A DNA stretch of 64,000 nt from Lentilitoribacter sp. Alg239-R112 (GTDB lineage: Bacteria > Pseudomonadota > Alphaproteobacteria > Rhizobiales > Rhizobiaceae), in NCBI RefSeq assembly GCF_900537175.1, contig NZ_LS999833.1, positions 1,116,001-1,180,000 of the forward strand, given 5' to 3'. This document shows, in pieces, positions 1 through 8,032 of the stretch (its first letter is position 1; each line of letters begins with the position of its first letter). The position numbers were made by a program, and so were the translations under genes. Under the pieces are notes generated by a model. That model was not told the origin of the DNA, did not search any database, and saw only the letters and a list, made by a program, of their open reading frames with translations.

Positions 1-89
1 CACAAGCCATCGCCTTGGCTGTCGCCTCGCGCATGCAAAACAATTCTATCGAACCCGAAATACCTTCGGTGACCGGTACAGATCGGTAG
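1..89 (+). CDS. 3' end of an unidentified gene, possibly Gfo/Idh/MocA-type oxidoreductase
   Basis: Frame 3 is open from the window edge to a TAG at 87-89 and gives a 28-residue tail that starts QAIALAVASRMQ. A helical tail of this type (A-ALA-A-S) is common at the C-terminus of Gfo/Idh/MocA sugar or inositol dehydrogenases, which would suit the neighbouring sugar transporter. The fragment is too short to assign, and the other two forward frames are also partly open here. Confidence 0.22.
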   Translation, partial: QAIALAVASRMQNNSIEPEIPSVTGTDR

Positions 90-489
90 AGTACGACATT
101 TGTTTTCAAATTTGGAAAGAACATGTCGAAGCATACGATGCAATCTGTTACAGACAATTCTCATCAACGGCTGGATAGTCCATCTCAAGAAAGTAGAGCG
201 TTTATAGAGTGAAGATGGTCTTCAGCTTCCGCGCAAAAACGCAACCAACATCGTTCATGACAGTCTGTACAATTTGTATGATAACTGTACAGACCATACT
301 TCTTCGCAAGTCGGATCACGGCAAGATGCAGTACATCATCATATTTGTTTGCTGATATACATTGCTGTGTACTCTATGTACTGCGGGGTGCACCAACAAT
401 ACGACATGTGCTCCGTTCAGACATTCCAAGCTTCTGGCTTGAATAAATAACGGCCTGACGTAACTGATATACGCTCAGACCTGTGGTTA
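90..489. other. gene-free stretch, nothing recognised
   Basis: No frame gives a convincing protein and no RNA gene is apparent. The stretch lies between a possible gene end at the window edge and the minus-strand IS110 remnant that begins at 582. It may be degraded mobile-element DNA, but no alignable partner is visible elsewhere in the window. Confidence 0.4.
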
Positions 490-582
490 TTAAAAATCCA
501 AACCTTCATTCAACAAGATAAAAACGTACTTGCCAATATCAATGCCAACTACCGTAAGGTTTGAAAAATCCGTATTTGTCAT
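490..582 (-). pseudogene. IS110-family transposase, N-terminal fragment (30 codons)
   Basis: Translation from the ATG at 580-582 gives MTNTDFSNLTVVGIDIGK, then a short divergent tail and a stop at 490-492. The GIDIGK motif carries the first acidic residue of the RuvC-like DEDD catalytic domain of IS110 transposases. It aligns with MANTDIPNLSTIGVDIGK of the copy at 7114. Everything downstream of about residue 28 is lost, so this is a dead fragment. Confidence 0.6.
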
Positions 583-660
583 GGAATGCTCCTAATCAAA
601 ACAATCAGTCTAACAGACCAACCGCAAGCTCAAAGGTGCAGCCAGTCCATCCCATTAGCA
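490..660 (-). mobile_element. IS110-family remnant, copy A (5' end with start of transposase)
   Basis: Read on the minus strand, about 75 nt of non-coding sequence (roughly 660 to 583) leads into a truncated transposase start at 582. The same non-coding sequence, with the shared stretches CTAATGGGATGGA and TCTGTTAGACTGATTG, precedes the transposase of copy B at 7029-7113 on the plus strand. The two copies are therefore inverted relative to each other and bracket the LacI/ABC-transporter block. Only the 5' end of this copy survives. Confidence 0.65.
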
Positions 661-709
661 GACGTTAGTTGAGGAGCAGTTTCAATCAGGTTTCGGATTT
701 ATCAGCGAT

Positions 710-1738
710 CTAGATCAAATGGCGTGTTGTTTGTCCCGGATCAATTATGACTGTTTCGGGATGAGGGTTTTTAGTATTTGCTCCAAGGATTTTCGCAGTT
801 AACAAAGATGCGCCATGCTCCCCCATACTAAATCTCGGTGTGATAGACGTCGTGATGCGCCTCTTGAGAACCTCATTTATTCCAAGACCGTTATATCCAA
901 CGATGCCAATATTTTCAGGGCAATCTATTCCATTTTGTTCACAATACATTAGACCTCCGAATGCCATATTATCGTGAAGAAAACACATAACATCGGGCGC
1001 GTTGTTACCATTACTCAACACTCTAGACACGGCCTTAAAACCCGTTTCAAAGGAAGCAGTATTTGATATTCTATCGAATGCACAAAACTCCAATCCAGCT
1101 TGAGAAAAACTCTCTTGAAGCCCCATAAGTCGCCGGTCCGCACGAATATCCCTACCGCTTTCAATCCCGATATATGCTGGTTTTTTATAACCCAACTTAA
1201 CCAAATGTTGGCCCATTTGCATGCCTGATGCCACGTGATCGATCCCCACGCATAGGTCGATAGGATCTTGTGTATGATCCCAAATTTCAAGAACAGGTAT
1301 TTTCGCTCTTCTTAGCTCATCTCGTGTACGTACGCTGTGATCAACTCCACTTAAAACGATACCTGCCGGCTGCCATGATATCATGCGTTCAACCCAAGCT
1401 TCTTCATGCGATTTAGAATAGTCAGAGATATCAATAATCGTTGCGAATCCTGCTTTCTCAAATCGAGAACGCATCCCATCATAGATCTCAGAAAACACCG
1501 TTCCAAATAATGTAGGCACTGAAACGCCAATCAAATTAGAACTCGAAGCGGCCAATGAAACCGCAACTTTATTAGGGTAATAACCCATTTTTCGAGCTAA
1601 TTTTAAGATCTCTTTTCTTTTACTTTGTGAAATTCCTTCAACCCCACGCATGGCGCGCGAAACGCTCATAATGCTAACGTTTGCAGCCTTTGCAACATCT
1701 TCAATTTTTGCAGATTTATTCGCAGATTTTTCACTCAA
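710..1738 (-). CDS. LacI-family transcriptional regulator
   Basis: A 342-residue protein with the classic LacI layout. The N-terminal helix-turn-helix is at residues 11-35 (KIEDVAKAANVSIMSVSRA), followed by the hinge (PNKVAVSLA) and a periplasmic-binding-protein-like effector domain from about residue 65 to the end. The sequence is reminiscent of gluconate/sugar-acid repressors (GntR of the LacI family), but the ligand cannot be read from sequence. The gene is divergent from the sugar ABC operon that starts at 1885, and a dyad at 1777-1794 lies between them. It is therefore most likely the local repressor of both transcription units, released by the transported sugar or a derivative. Confidence 0.9.
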   Translation of the reverse strand: MSEKSANKSAKIEDVAKAANVSIMSVSRAMRGVEGISQSKRKEILKLARKMGYYPNKVAVSLAASSSNLIGVSVPTLFGTVFSEIYDGMRSRFEKAGFATIIDISDYSKSHEEAWVERMISWQPAGIVLSGVDHSVRTRDELRRAKIPVLEIWDHTQDPIDLCVGIDHVASGMQMGQHLVKLGYKKPAYIGIESGRDIRADRRLMGLQESFSQAGLEFCAFDRISNTASFETGFKAVSRVLSNGNNAPDVMCFLHDNMAFGGLMYCEQNGIDCPENIGIVGYNGLGINEVLKRRITTSITPRFSMGEHGASLLTAKILGANTKNPHPETVIIDPGQTTRHLI

Positions 1739-1776
1739 TTTACCGCGCCTATCATTTGATTTCTTAGTTCGAAACT

Positions 1777-1794
1777 TACGTTAACGCTAACGTA
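1777..1794. promoter_or_regulatory. LacI-type operator in the divergent promoter
   Basis: TACGTTA-ACGC-TAACGTA is a perfect dyad with 7-bp arms around a 4-bp centre. It lies 39 bp upstream of the lacI-type gene start and about 90 bp upstream of the ABC ATPase start. Size, symmetry and position fit a LacI-family operator; the link to this particular regulator is inferred from adjacency. Confidence 0.65.
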
Positions 1795-1884
1795 GTTTCT
1801 TTTCCATGCGCATTGCAAGTCCTTTCATTTTGATGTTGGCTAAGATCAACATTTAGCGAAATGTGTTCTGGGAGGATCACCAAT

Positions 1885-2982
1885 TTGCCACAAATCTCTC
1901 TTCAACAAGTGGAAAAGAGTTACGGAAGCGTTCGCGTATTACCACCGCTCGATTTGGAATTAAATGATGCAGAATTCACTGTGTTGGTTGGGCCTTCAGG
2001 ATGTGGAAAATCAACGACGTTGCGCATCCTAGCTGGGCTTGAAACCCTTTCAGGTGGCGAGATATATTTTGATGACAAGCCGATCAGTGCGCTCGAACCA
2101 AAAGATCGTGACATTGCCATGGTATTTCAGGATTATGCGCTTTATCCGCACATGAATATTGCTCGTAATATGTCATTTGCATTACGCCTCCAAAAACGCC
2201 CGAAATCCGAAATTGATCAGAAAGTTCAAACGGTTGCCGGTATGTTAAATATCGGACACCTGCTTGAGCGTAAACCGGCAGAACTATCTGGCGGGCAGAG
2301 ACAACGTGTTGCCATGGGACGTGCACTCGTTCGAGATGCTTCCACCTTTTTATTTGATGAACCTTTGTCAAATTTGGACGCAAAGCTTCGCGCAAAAATG
2401 CGAACGGAACTCGCTGAGATGCGACAAACAATCAATAAAAATATGATCTATGTGACCCATGATCAGGTCGAAGCTATGACTCTTGGTGATCGCATCGTGG
2501 TTATGTGCGATGGCATCATCCAACAGCAGGGATCGCCTGAAGATCTTTTCAAAAGCCCTGTGAACAAATTTGTTGCAGGCTTTATGGGAAGCCCAACAAT
2601 GAACTTCTTGGATGGAGAACTCATCTATAAAGATGATAAAATGTGGGTGGAAGGTGATGGCTATTCATTACCTTTATCAACATCTTTGTCTTCAAAGTTG
2701 GAACACACATCACAAAGAAGTATCTATATTGGAATTCGTCCTTCAGCATTTAAGACTTTAAAGGAGCTTGAGGGGTCGAAATCTCTCGCTGAGATAACTC
2801 TAAGAGTTGTCGTTTCTGAATATCTCGGTTCAACTTCGGTACTATCTACACGGTGTGGTGAAGATGAAGTTCTAGTCGAGATTGATAGTGTTCGCCCCAT
2901 TCAATCAGGCGAAACAGTAACCTTTGGTATCGACCCAGAGGACATCATGATCTTTGATCGTAAGAGTGAAAAACGTTTCTAG
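1885..2982 (+). CDS. sugar ABC transporter ATP-binding protein (UgpC/MalK type)
   Basis: Energises the sugar importer encoded by the following genes. The start is placed at TTG 1885 because a strong ribosome-binding site (GGGAGG, 1870-1875) precedes it and the resulting N-terminus (MPQISLQQVEKSYG) matches the family; an in-frame ATG at 1861 has no ribosome site. Walker A is GPSGCGKST, the signature motif is LSGGQRQRVAMGRAL, Walker B is FLFDEP, and the H-loop is YVTHDQ. A C-terminal TOBE-like regulatory domain of about 130 residues follows, as in MalK and UgpC. The length, about 365 residues, is normal. It is the first gene of the operon, ahead of the binding protein, which is a less common order. 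Confidence 0.9.
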   Translation: MPQISLQQVEKSYGSVRVLPPLDLELNDAEFTVLVGPSGCGKSTTLRILAGLETLSGGEIYFDDKPISALEPKDRDIAMVFQDYALYPHMNIARNMSFALRLQKRPKSEIDQKVQTVAGMLNIGHLLERKPAELSGGQRQRVAMGRALVRDASTFLFDEPLSNLDAKLRAKMRTELAEMRQTINKNMIYVTHDQVEAMTLGDRIVVMCDGIIQQQGSPEDLFKSPVNKFVAGFMGSPTMNFLDGELIYKDDKMWVEGDGYSLPLSTSLSSKLEHTSQRSIYIGIRPSAFKTLKELEGSKSLAEITLRVVVSEYLGSTSVLSTRCGEDEVLVEIDSVRPIQSGETVTFGIDPEDIMIFDRKSEKRF

Positions 2983-3006
2983 ATATCAACGCATTGGGAG
3001 GAAATA

Positions 3007-4335
3007 ATGCTAAATACTATCACCAAAATTGCCGGGGTCGCCGCAGGATTAGCCATGCTGGCTACAACTGCGCTTTCAAACCCCTACAAAGAATATGAAG
3101 GCACGACATTAGTCGTCAATTTTCCAGCTCATCCGCATTACAATGCTGTGATGCAAATATTGCCTGAATTTACCAAAGAGACAGGCATAGAGGTTGAAGT
3201 GGACCAACTACCTTATTTGAAAATGCGTGAACGCCAGACATTGGAATTGGGTCAAGACGAGGGGGATTATGATCTAATCGCTTATGTTGTTTTCTCAAAG
3301 GCCGATTATGTCTATGCTGACCAACTGGAAAACTTAGCGCGTTACTTCATGAACCCAAAGCTTGCTGATCCAAGCTATGACGCGGACGATTTGATCGATG
3401 GTTATGTTTATAACATCGGGTTTGCTGGCGGCAATAAAGGTTATTTGTCGGGTAAAACAGGTTCTTTGTTTGGCGTACCATATGGGTCAGAAACATCTGT
3501 ACTGGGGTATCGTAAAGACATCTTTGAAAAACATAATTTGAAAGTTCCTGAAACTTATGATGAGCTTTTGGATGTTGCATGCCAAATTCCTCAGTTGGAA
3601 TCAGGGATGGGTGGACTTTCATCGCGTGCAGCTTCGGGCCACCATGCAAGTCATGCTTTCCTATTGCACCTTGCTCCACTAGGTGGTCGCATTTTTGATG
3701 ATAGCTGGAACCCAATCGTCAACAACGAAGCGGGTGTTAAGGCCGCAAATGCGCTTAAACAGATAGTAGATTGCGGACCTGAAGGCGCGGCATCCTTTGG
3801 CTTTGGTGAAGCCTTAGGATCCTTTTTGAATGGCGATACTGCAATGTTCCTAGACACCAGTGTCGTAGCAGGTCAAATCAATGATCCGTCAAAATCAAAA
3901 GTCGTTGATAAAGTTGGTTGGGCAATGCACCCAATGGGCGTGCGTCGCGGTTCTCAGACAGGTGGTTTTGGTATTGGTATTCCAAAAAACGCTGAAAACA
4001 AGGACGCTGCATTCCTACTTATGCAGTGGCTAACGTCAAAGAAAGGCGATAAAATGGTCGCATTGGCAGGTGGCAACCCTTCACGTTTTTCAACGCATGC
4101 GGATGCTGAAGTCAACGCGAAATTCCCGCACATGAAAACCTTTGGTGAAGCACTTCAACATGCCGACCCCGACTGGCGTCCGATTATCCCTGTATGGGGT
4201 AAAATCAACGCTGATCTTGGAACAACGCTTTCTAAAGTTTTGACTGAAGGAACGGATATTCAGGAAGCATTAGATGGTGTTGCAGAGCGCACCAGAGCTG
4301 TCATGGAAGAAGCTGGCTACTATACTTGGCAATAA
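3007..4335 (+). CDS. extracellular sugar-binding protein of ABC transporter (family 1)
   Basis: Captures the substrate in the periplasm and delivers it to the two permeases. The start at 3007 has a good ribosome site (GGGAGG). Residues 1-24 form a Sec signal peptide, probably cleaved after TTALS-N. The rest has the layout of family 1 solute-binding proteins: an early PEFTKETGIEVEV segment, a hinge region around VPYGSETSVLGYRKDIFEKHNL, and the typical FGIGIPKNAENKDAAFLLMQWL block near the C-terminus. At 442 residues the length is normal. Substrate is unknown; monosaccharide, polyol or oligosaccharide are all possible. A hairpin at 4352-4378 separates it from the permease genes. Confidence 0.88.
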   Translation: MLNTITKIAGVAAGLAMLATTALSNPYKEYEGTTLVVNFPAHPHYNAVMQILPEFTKETGIEVEVDQLPYLKMRERQTLELGQDEGDYDLIAYVVFSKADYVYADQLENLARYFMNPKLADPSYDADDLIDGYVYNIGFAGGNKGYLSGKTGSLFGVPYGSETSVLGYRKDIFEKHNLKVPETYDELLDVACQIPQLESGMGGLSSRAASGHHASHAFLLHLAPLGGRIFDDSWNPIVNNEAGVKAANALKQIVDCGPEGAASFGFGEALGSFLNGDTAMFLDTSVVAGQINDPSKSKVVDKVGWAMHPMGVRRGSQTGGFGIGIPKNAENKDAAFLLMQWLTSKKGDKMVALAGGNPSRFSTHADAEVNAKFPHMKTFGEALQHADPDWRPIIPVWGKINADLGTTLSKVLTEGTDIQEALDGVAERTRAVMEEAGYYTWQ

Positions 4336-4351
4336 ACCCTCACAGGAAAAT

Positions 4352-4378
4352 GGCAGCCCGGATTTAATACGGGCTGTC
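4352..4378 (+). terminator. intercistronic hairpin after the binding-protein gene
   Basis: A stem CAGCCCG / CGGGCTG (4354-4360 with 4370-4376, extended by a G-U and a G-C pair) encloses a 9-nt AT-rich loop, 16 nt after the stop codon. No clear run of T follows. Hairpins at this position often protect the binding-protein mRNA or attenuate readthrough so that the binding protein outnumbers the permeases. Confidence 0.5.
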
Positions 4379-4408
4379 TACTAAATTAAACTCAAACTAG
4401 GCAATGCG

Positions 4409-5320
4409 ATGAACACCACATCAATAAATCGGTTAGCGCCATACGTATTCTTGGCGCCAGCGGCTGTGATCATGTTAATCGCGTTGCTGTATCCCTTGCT
4501 CTACATGATCTACGGTTCTTTTCGGAAATGGGACCCGAGCCAGACAATTGGTGAGACTGAATTTGTGGGGCTAAAGAATTACATAACTCTTCTGAACGAC
4601 CCTGCATTCTTAGAAAGCCTCGGTGTTACACTAAAATTTGCTGGAGCTGTTGTTTCAATTGAGATGATTTTAGGTGTTGGTCTTGCTCTACTTTTAGATC
4701 GAAATATCCGCGGAATGTCTCTTTTGAGAACGATGTTTATTCTGCCAATGATGATTGCACCAGTGGTGGTTGGCCTTATGTGGCGCTATATGTACCATCC
4801 GACTGTGGGAACCTTTAACCGTTTCTTAAAATCACTGGGATTTGATGGTGTTGATTGGCTCGGCCAACATGCATTGGTGTCAATTATCATTGCTGATATC
4901 TGGCAGTGGACCCCATTTATTTTTATCCTGACACTCGCTGCGCTCCAGTCTCTACCAAGGTCTACGTTAGAGGCTGCACGTATTGATGGAGCCACTGGAT
5001 GGCAGCAGATTATTCACATCAAACTGCCTTTAATGATGCCTGTTCTCATCGTCACATGCTTGTTGAGATTGATCGACGCGTTCAAAGTTCTAGAGGTTAT
5101 TCTTGTGATGACCGAGGGTGGCCCCGGACTCAGCACAGAAATCCTTGCGCTTCGCATTTCCAGAACGGCAACTGAATTCCGAGAACTTGGCGTAGCGGCT
5201 GCGATGTCGAATTATCTTTTACTTTTACTTTTGACCCTGACTTTAGCGATGTTTGCTTACACGAAAATTAGCGAGGCACGTGCTGCGCGTCTTCGCGCTG
5301 CTCAGGAGGAGAATAGCTGA
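4409..5320 (+). CDS. sugar ABC transporter permease 1 (MalF/UgpA type)
   Basis: A 303-residue inner-membrane protein with about six hydrophobic segments and the binding-protein-dependent transport domain. The cytoplasmic EAA loop that docks the ATPase is visible as EAARIDGATGWQQIIHIKLP, about residue 190. The N-terminus begins with a short cytoplasmic tail and the first membrane segment (YVFLAPAAVIMLIALLYPLLYM). Its stop codon overlaps the start of the second permease by one base, so the two are translationally coupled. Confidence 0.9.
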   Translation: MNTTSINRLAPYVFLAPAAVIMLIALLYPLLYMIYGSFRKWDPSQTIGETEFVGLKNYITLLNDPAFLESLGVTLKFAGAVVSIEMILGVGLALLLDRNIRGMSLLRTMFILPMMIAPVVVGLMWRYMYHPTVGTFNRFLKSLGFDGVDWLGQHALVSIIIADIWQWTPFIFILTLAALQSLPRSTLEAARIDGATGWQQIIHIKLPLMMPVLIVTCLLRLIDAFKVLEVILVMTEGGPGLSTEILALRISRTATEFRELGVAAAMSNYLLLLLLTLTLAMFAYTKISEARAARLRAAQEENS

Positions 5321-6258
5321 TGTCCAATAATTCATACGATAAGCAGCACCCGGGGTATTTTGCGCTTTTAGCAGCTCTAGTTTTCATGGCGGTCGGACCT
5401 GTTGTCTTGATGTTGGTGAATTCATTTAAACTCGATGTAGACATTTTATCTGGAACATCTGGTCTGCTGTTTTTACCGACAATCCAAAATTATGAAACCG
5501 CTCTTTGTGACATTCTTCCATATGAACTCGATCACTTGGATTTTTGTTCGCTGAAATTTGGTGGATCATTGGTCAATTCACTTATTATTGCTCTTGTATC
5601 GACTATTCTTACTCTAGTTATTGGATGTATGGCTGCGTATGCATTGGTGCGTTTTCGATTTATGGGTCGAGATACTGCATCGGTGAGCACCCTGCTCGTA
5701 CGAATGGTCCCGCCTGCTGTTTTGTTGGTTCCGGTGTTTGGCCTTTGGAACAATGAATTTTGCTTGGATAAAGATGGCTTCATTGGTGGCCTCATAAGAG
5801 ATACGTTTGGTGGTCGCGGTGATGTCTGCCTTGCAGGTACGCATTCAGGTATCATCCTCATTTATGTAGCAATGAACCTTCCGTTTGTGATCTGGATTTT
5901 GCAGAGCTTCATAGTACAGGTTCCTATTCAGCTTGAAGAAGCCGCACGTATTGATGGCGCAGGTCCGTTTAGAGTTTTCTTCCTCATTGTTTTGCCACTA
6001 ATTAAACCGGGTCTCGCTGCCGCCGCGATATTCACTTTCCGTATAGCTTGGAATGAGTATCTACTAGCAAGTGCTCTATCGGATAGAGATACGAAAACGG
6101 TACCAATATTGATCGTGAACAACATGTCAGAATTTAACGTGGAATGGGGTGTCATCATGGCAACGGGTATGCTGCTCGCTGTCCCGCCGATTATCTTCAC
6201 TTTGTTTGCATCACGTCAGATTATCACTGGCATGACAGCGGGCGCAGTTAAAGGATAG
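5320..6258 (+). CDS. sugar ABC transporter permease 2 (MalG/UgpE type)
   Basis: A 312-residue second permease subunit with six predicted membrane segments and the EAA loop EEAARIDGAGPFRVFFLIVLP at about residues 206-226. It starts within the stop codon of the first permease (TGATG) behind GGAGGAG. Between the first two membrane segments there is a periplasmic loop of about 50 residues containing cysteines (CDILPYELDHLDFCS), and another cysteine pair follows at CLDKDG and CLAGTH. This loop is longer than in MalG and may be disulfide-bonded. It is followed one base later by the b561-like gene. Confidence 0.9.
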   Translation: MSNNSYDKQHPGYFALLAALVFMAVGPVVLMLVNSFKLDVDILSGTSGLLFLPTIQNYETALCDILPYELDHLDFCSLKFGGSLVNSLIIALVSTILTLVIGCMAAYALVRFRFMGRDTASVSTLLVRMVPPAVLLVPVFGLWNNEFCLDKDGFIGGLIRDTFGGRGDVCLAGTHSGIILIYVAMNLPFVIWILQSFIVQVPIQLEEAARIDGAGPFRVFFLIVLPLIKPGLAAAAIFTFRIAWNEYLLASALSDRDTKTVPILIVNNMSEFNVEWGVIMATGMLLAVPPIIFTLFASRQIITGMTAGAVKG

Positions 6259-6259
6259 T

Positions 6260-6973
6260 ATGTTGTTTGAGTGGTTGGCCACATCAATAGATCCCGCGCG
6301 TGCGCACATGATTACCGCTGAGATATCGTGGCATGCAAGATTGATGATAGTAGCGTGGTCCTTTTGCATCCCTCTTGGCATTATCTCAGCAAGGTTCTTT
6401 AAGATCATGCCACGGCAAGATTGGCCTAATGAACTAGATAACCGAACTTGGTGGTTAAGCCATCTCATTCTTCAGTATTTAGGTGGTGCATTTACGCTAG
6501 TTGCGCTTTGGATTATATGGGACTTTGCCAAAATTTCCGAAGCCAGTTCTTGGCACACTTGGCTTGGATGGATTGTTGTAATCCTATGTCTTGCACAATT
6601 CCTAGCTGGCTGGTTTAGAGGCACCAAGGGTGGGCCTTCTGAAGTCTCGCGAACTGGCACAATTCGTGGCGATCATTATGATATGACACCTCGAAGAAAC
6701 CTATTTGAATACTTCCACAAAAGTGCCGGTTATATTTGCCTCCTAACATCGTTCATCACAACAGCAATTGGGCTTTGGTCGGTTAACGCACCGAGATGGA
6801 TGTGGATTGCATTGGCTATATGGTGGTTGTTCATAATTGTTATATTTGTGGTGTTGCAAAGAGCAGGAAAAACCTATGATACATATCAAGCCTTATGGGG
6901 TGATGATCCAGAACTCCCTGGCAATCGAAAAAAACCAATTGGAATAGGGATCTCGCGCGTAAACAAGCAATAA
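6260..6973 (+). CDS. cytochrome b561-like membrane protein in the sugar transporter operon
   Basis: A 237-residue protein starting one base after the permease stop, so it belongs to the transporter operon. It has five or six hydrophobic segments. Four histidines sit near the ends of successive segments: H25 (SWHARL), H68 (LSHLIL), H99 (SWHTWL) and H153 (YFHKSAG). This four-helix, four-histidine pattern is the bis-haem ligation signature of the cytochrome b561 / DOMON-b561 superfamily. The C-terminus (TYQALWGDDPELPGN) is cytoplasmic-looking. Family knowledge suggests transmembrane electron transfer, but why a sugar importer should need it is unknown. It could also have lost haem and serve another membrane role. 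Confidence 0.7.
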   Translation: MLFEWLATSIDPARAHMITAEISWHARLMIVAWSFCIPLGIISARFFKIMPRQDWPNELDNRTWWLSHLILQYLGGAFTLVALWIIWDFAKISEASSWHTWLGWIVVILCLAQFLAGWFRGTKGGPSEVSRTGTIRGDHYDMTPRRNLFEYFHKSAGYICLLTSFITTAIGLWSVNAPRWMWIALAIWWLFIIVIFVVLQRAGKTYDTYQALWGDDPELPGNRKKPIGIGISRVNKQ

Positions 6974-7028
6974 CCTGATACCAATTTATCTCTTGATCGC
7001 GCAACGCGTTACAATTGTATTGAACTGT

Positions 7029-7955
7029 CTTCTAATGGGATGGATTGGCTGCTGACTTAGCAAATGCGGTTAGTCTGTTAGACTGATTGAATTTAGAATA
7101 GGAGCAGCATCCCATGGCAAATACAGATATTCCAAACTTGTCTACAATTGGGGTTGATATTGGCAAGGACGTTTTTCATCTCATTGGTTTTGATAAAGAT
7201 GGCAAACTTGTACCCTGCAAGAAGATCAAACGTCTTACATTGATATAGACGTTTGAAAGGTTTCCACGCTGTATTGTTGGTATGGAAGCGTGTTTAAGTG
7301 CGCACTTTGTGAGCCGAGCATTGCGGAATGCTATAGCTGAGGCAGCCCTGCGTCCAAATTTGCTATGCGTTGAAGAGAAGAAACAAGATCAGCTTGATTT
7401 ACAAGCTCTACATCACGTTCGTTCGAGATTGGTTTCTCGGCGCACAGCTACTATCAATCAAATCCGTGCCTTTTTGATTGAGCAAGGTATTACAGTTAGA
7501 ACGGTGCTAACGCGTTGCGCAATTCTCTGTTCGCTATTTTAAAAGACCGAGAAGACGTAATATCAGAACGTATGAGCGAAATCATTGTTGGACTTTATGA
7601 AGATTGGCTTTGGATGGATAAACGTATTGAAAGCACAACTGCTGAGATTGAGTTGATTTCTAAACGTGAGAGCAATTGTCAAAGATTGATGAGTATTCCA
7701 GGGATCGGCCCTATGATCTCAACAAGCATGGTTGCTGCTATCGGTTCAGGTGAAGCTTTTGATAAAGACCGAGACTCTGCCGTGCGGTTGGGGTTAGTTC
7801 CGAGACAGTATTCAACTGGTGGAAAAACTATTCTTGGCAGGACATCAAAACGTGGAAGCCTATATCTTAGAACTCTGTTTGTTCAGGCTGTCCATATTAT
7901 TCTGATGAGACCACATAACTGGTCAAAGTTCACAGCCCCACAAGCAGACTTATGA
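7029..7955 (+). mobile_element. IS110-family remnant, copy B (nearly full length, decayed)
   Basis: About 85 nt of 5' non-coding sequence shared with copy A (490-660, minus strand) precedes a transposase reading frame that runs, with breaks, to 7955. IS110 elements lack terminal inverted repeats, so exact ends cannot be read. In this family the non-coding end beside the transposase start can encode the bridge RNA that chooses target and donor; the conserved block may be part of it. Confidence 0.65.
7114..7955 (+). pseudogene. IS110-family transposase, broken by stop, frameshifts and internal deletion
   Basis: Residues from ATG 7114 (MANTDIPNLSTIGVDIGKD) give the start of the DEDD domain but stop at a TAG after about 44 codons. 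The sequence resumes in other frames: 7282-7542 (GMEACLSAHF, then AIAEAALRPN, RSRLVSRRTATINQIRAFL) and 7515-7955 (SIPGIGPMISTSMVAAIG, RLGLVPRQYSTGGKTILG), the latter being the C-terminal transposase_20 domain. The stretch expected between LRNA and IAEAALRPN, which normally holds another catalytic acidic residue, is deleted. It cannot make an active enzyme. Confidence 0.85.
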
Positions 7956-8032
7956 ATTTTCATAACTTCGTTATGCATGTTGTCAAAGTAAATCCGGCAA
8001 CTAAATTAGCCGTTACCAGTTGAATTTTTGAT

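Noticed and set aside
6999..7520. 13-nt inverted repeat GCGCAACGCGTTA (6999-7011) and its complement inside the IS110 pseudogene (7508-7520)
   Set aside because: Most of it is the self-complementary AACGCGTT, and the second copy is ordinary transposase coding sequence. Too short to call an element end without an intact relative.
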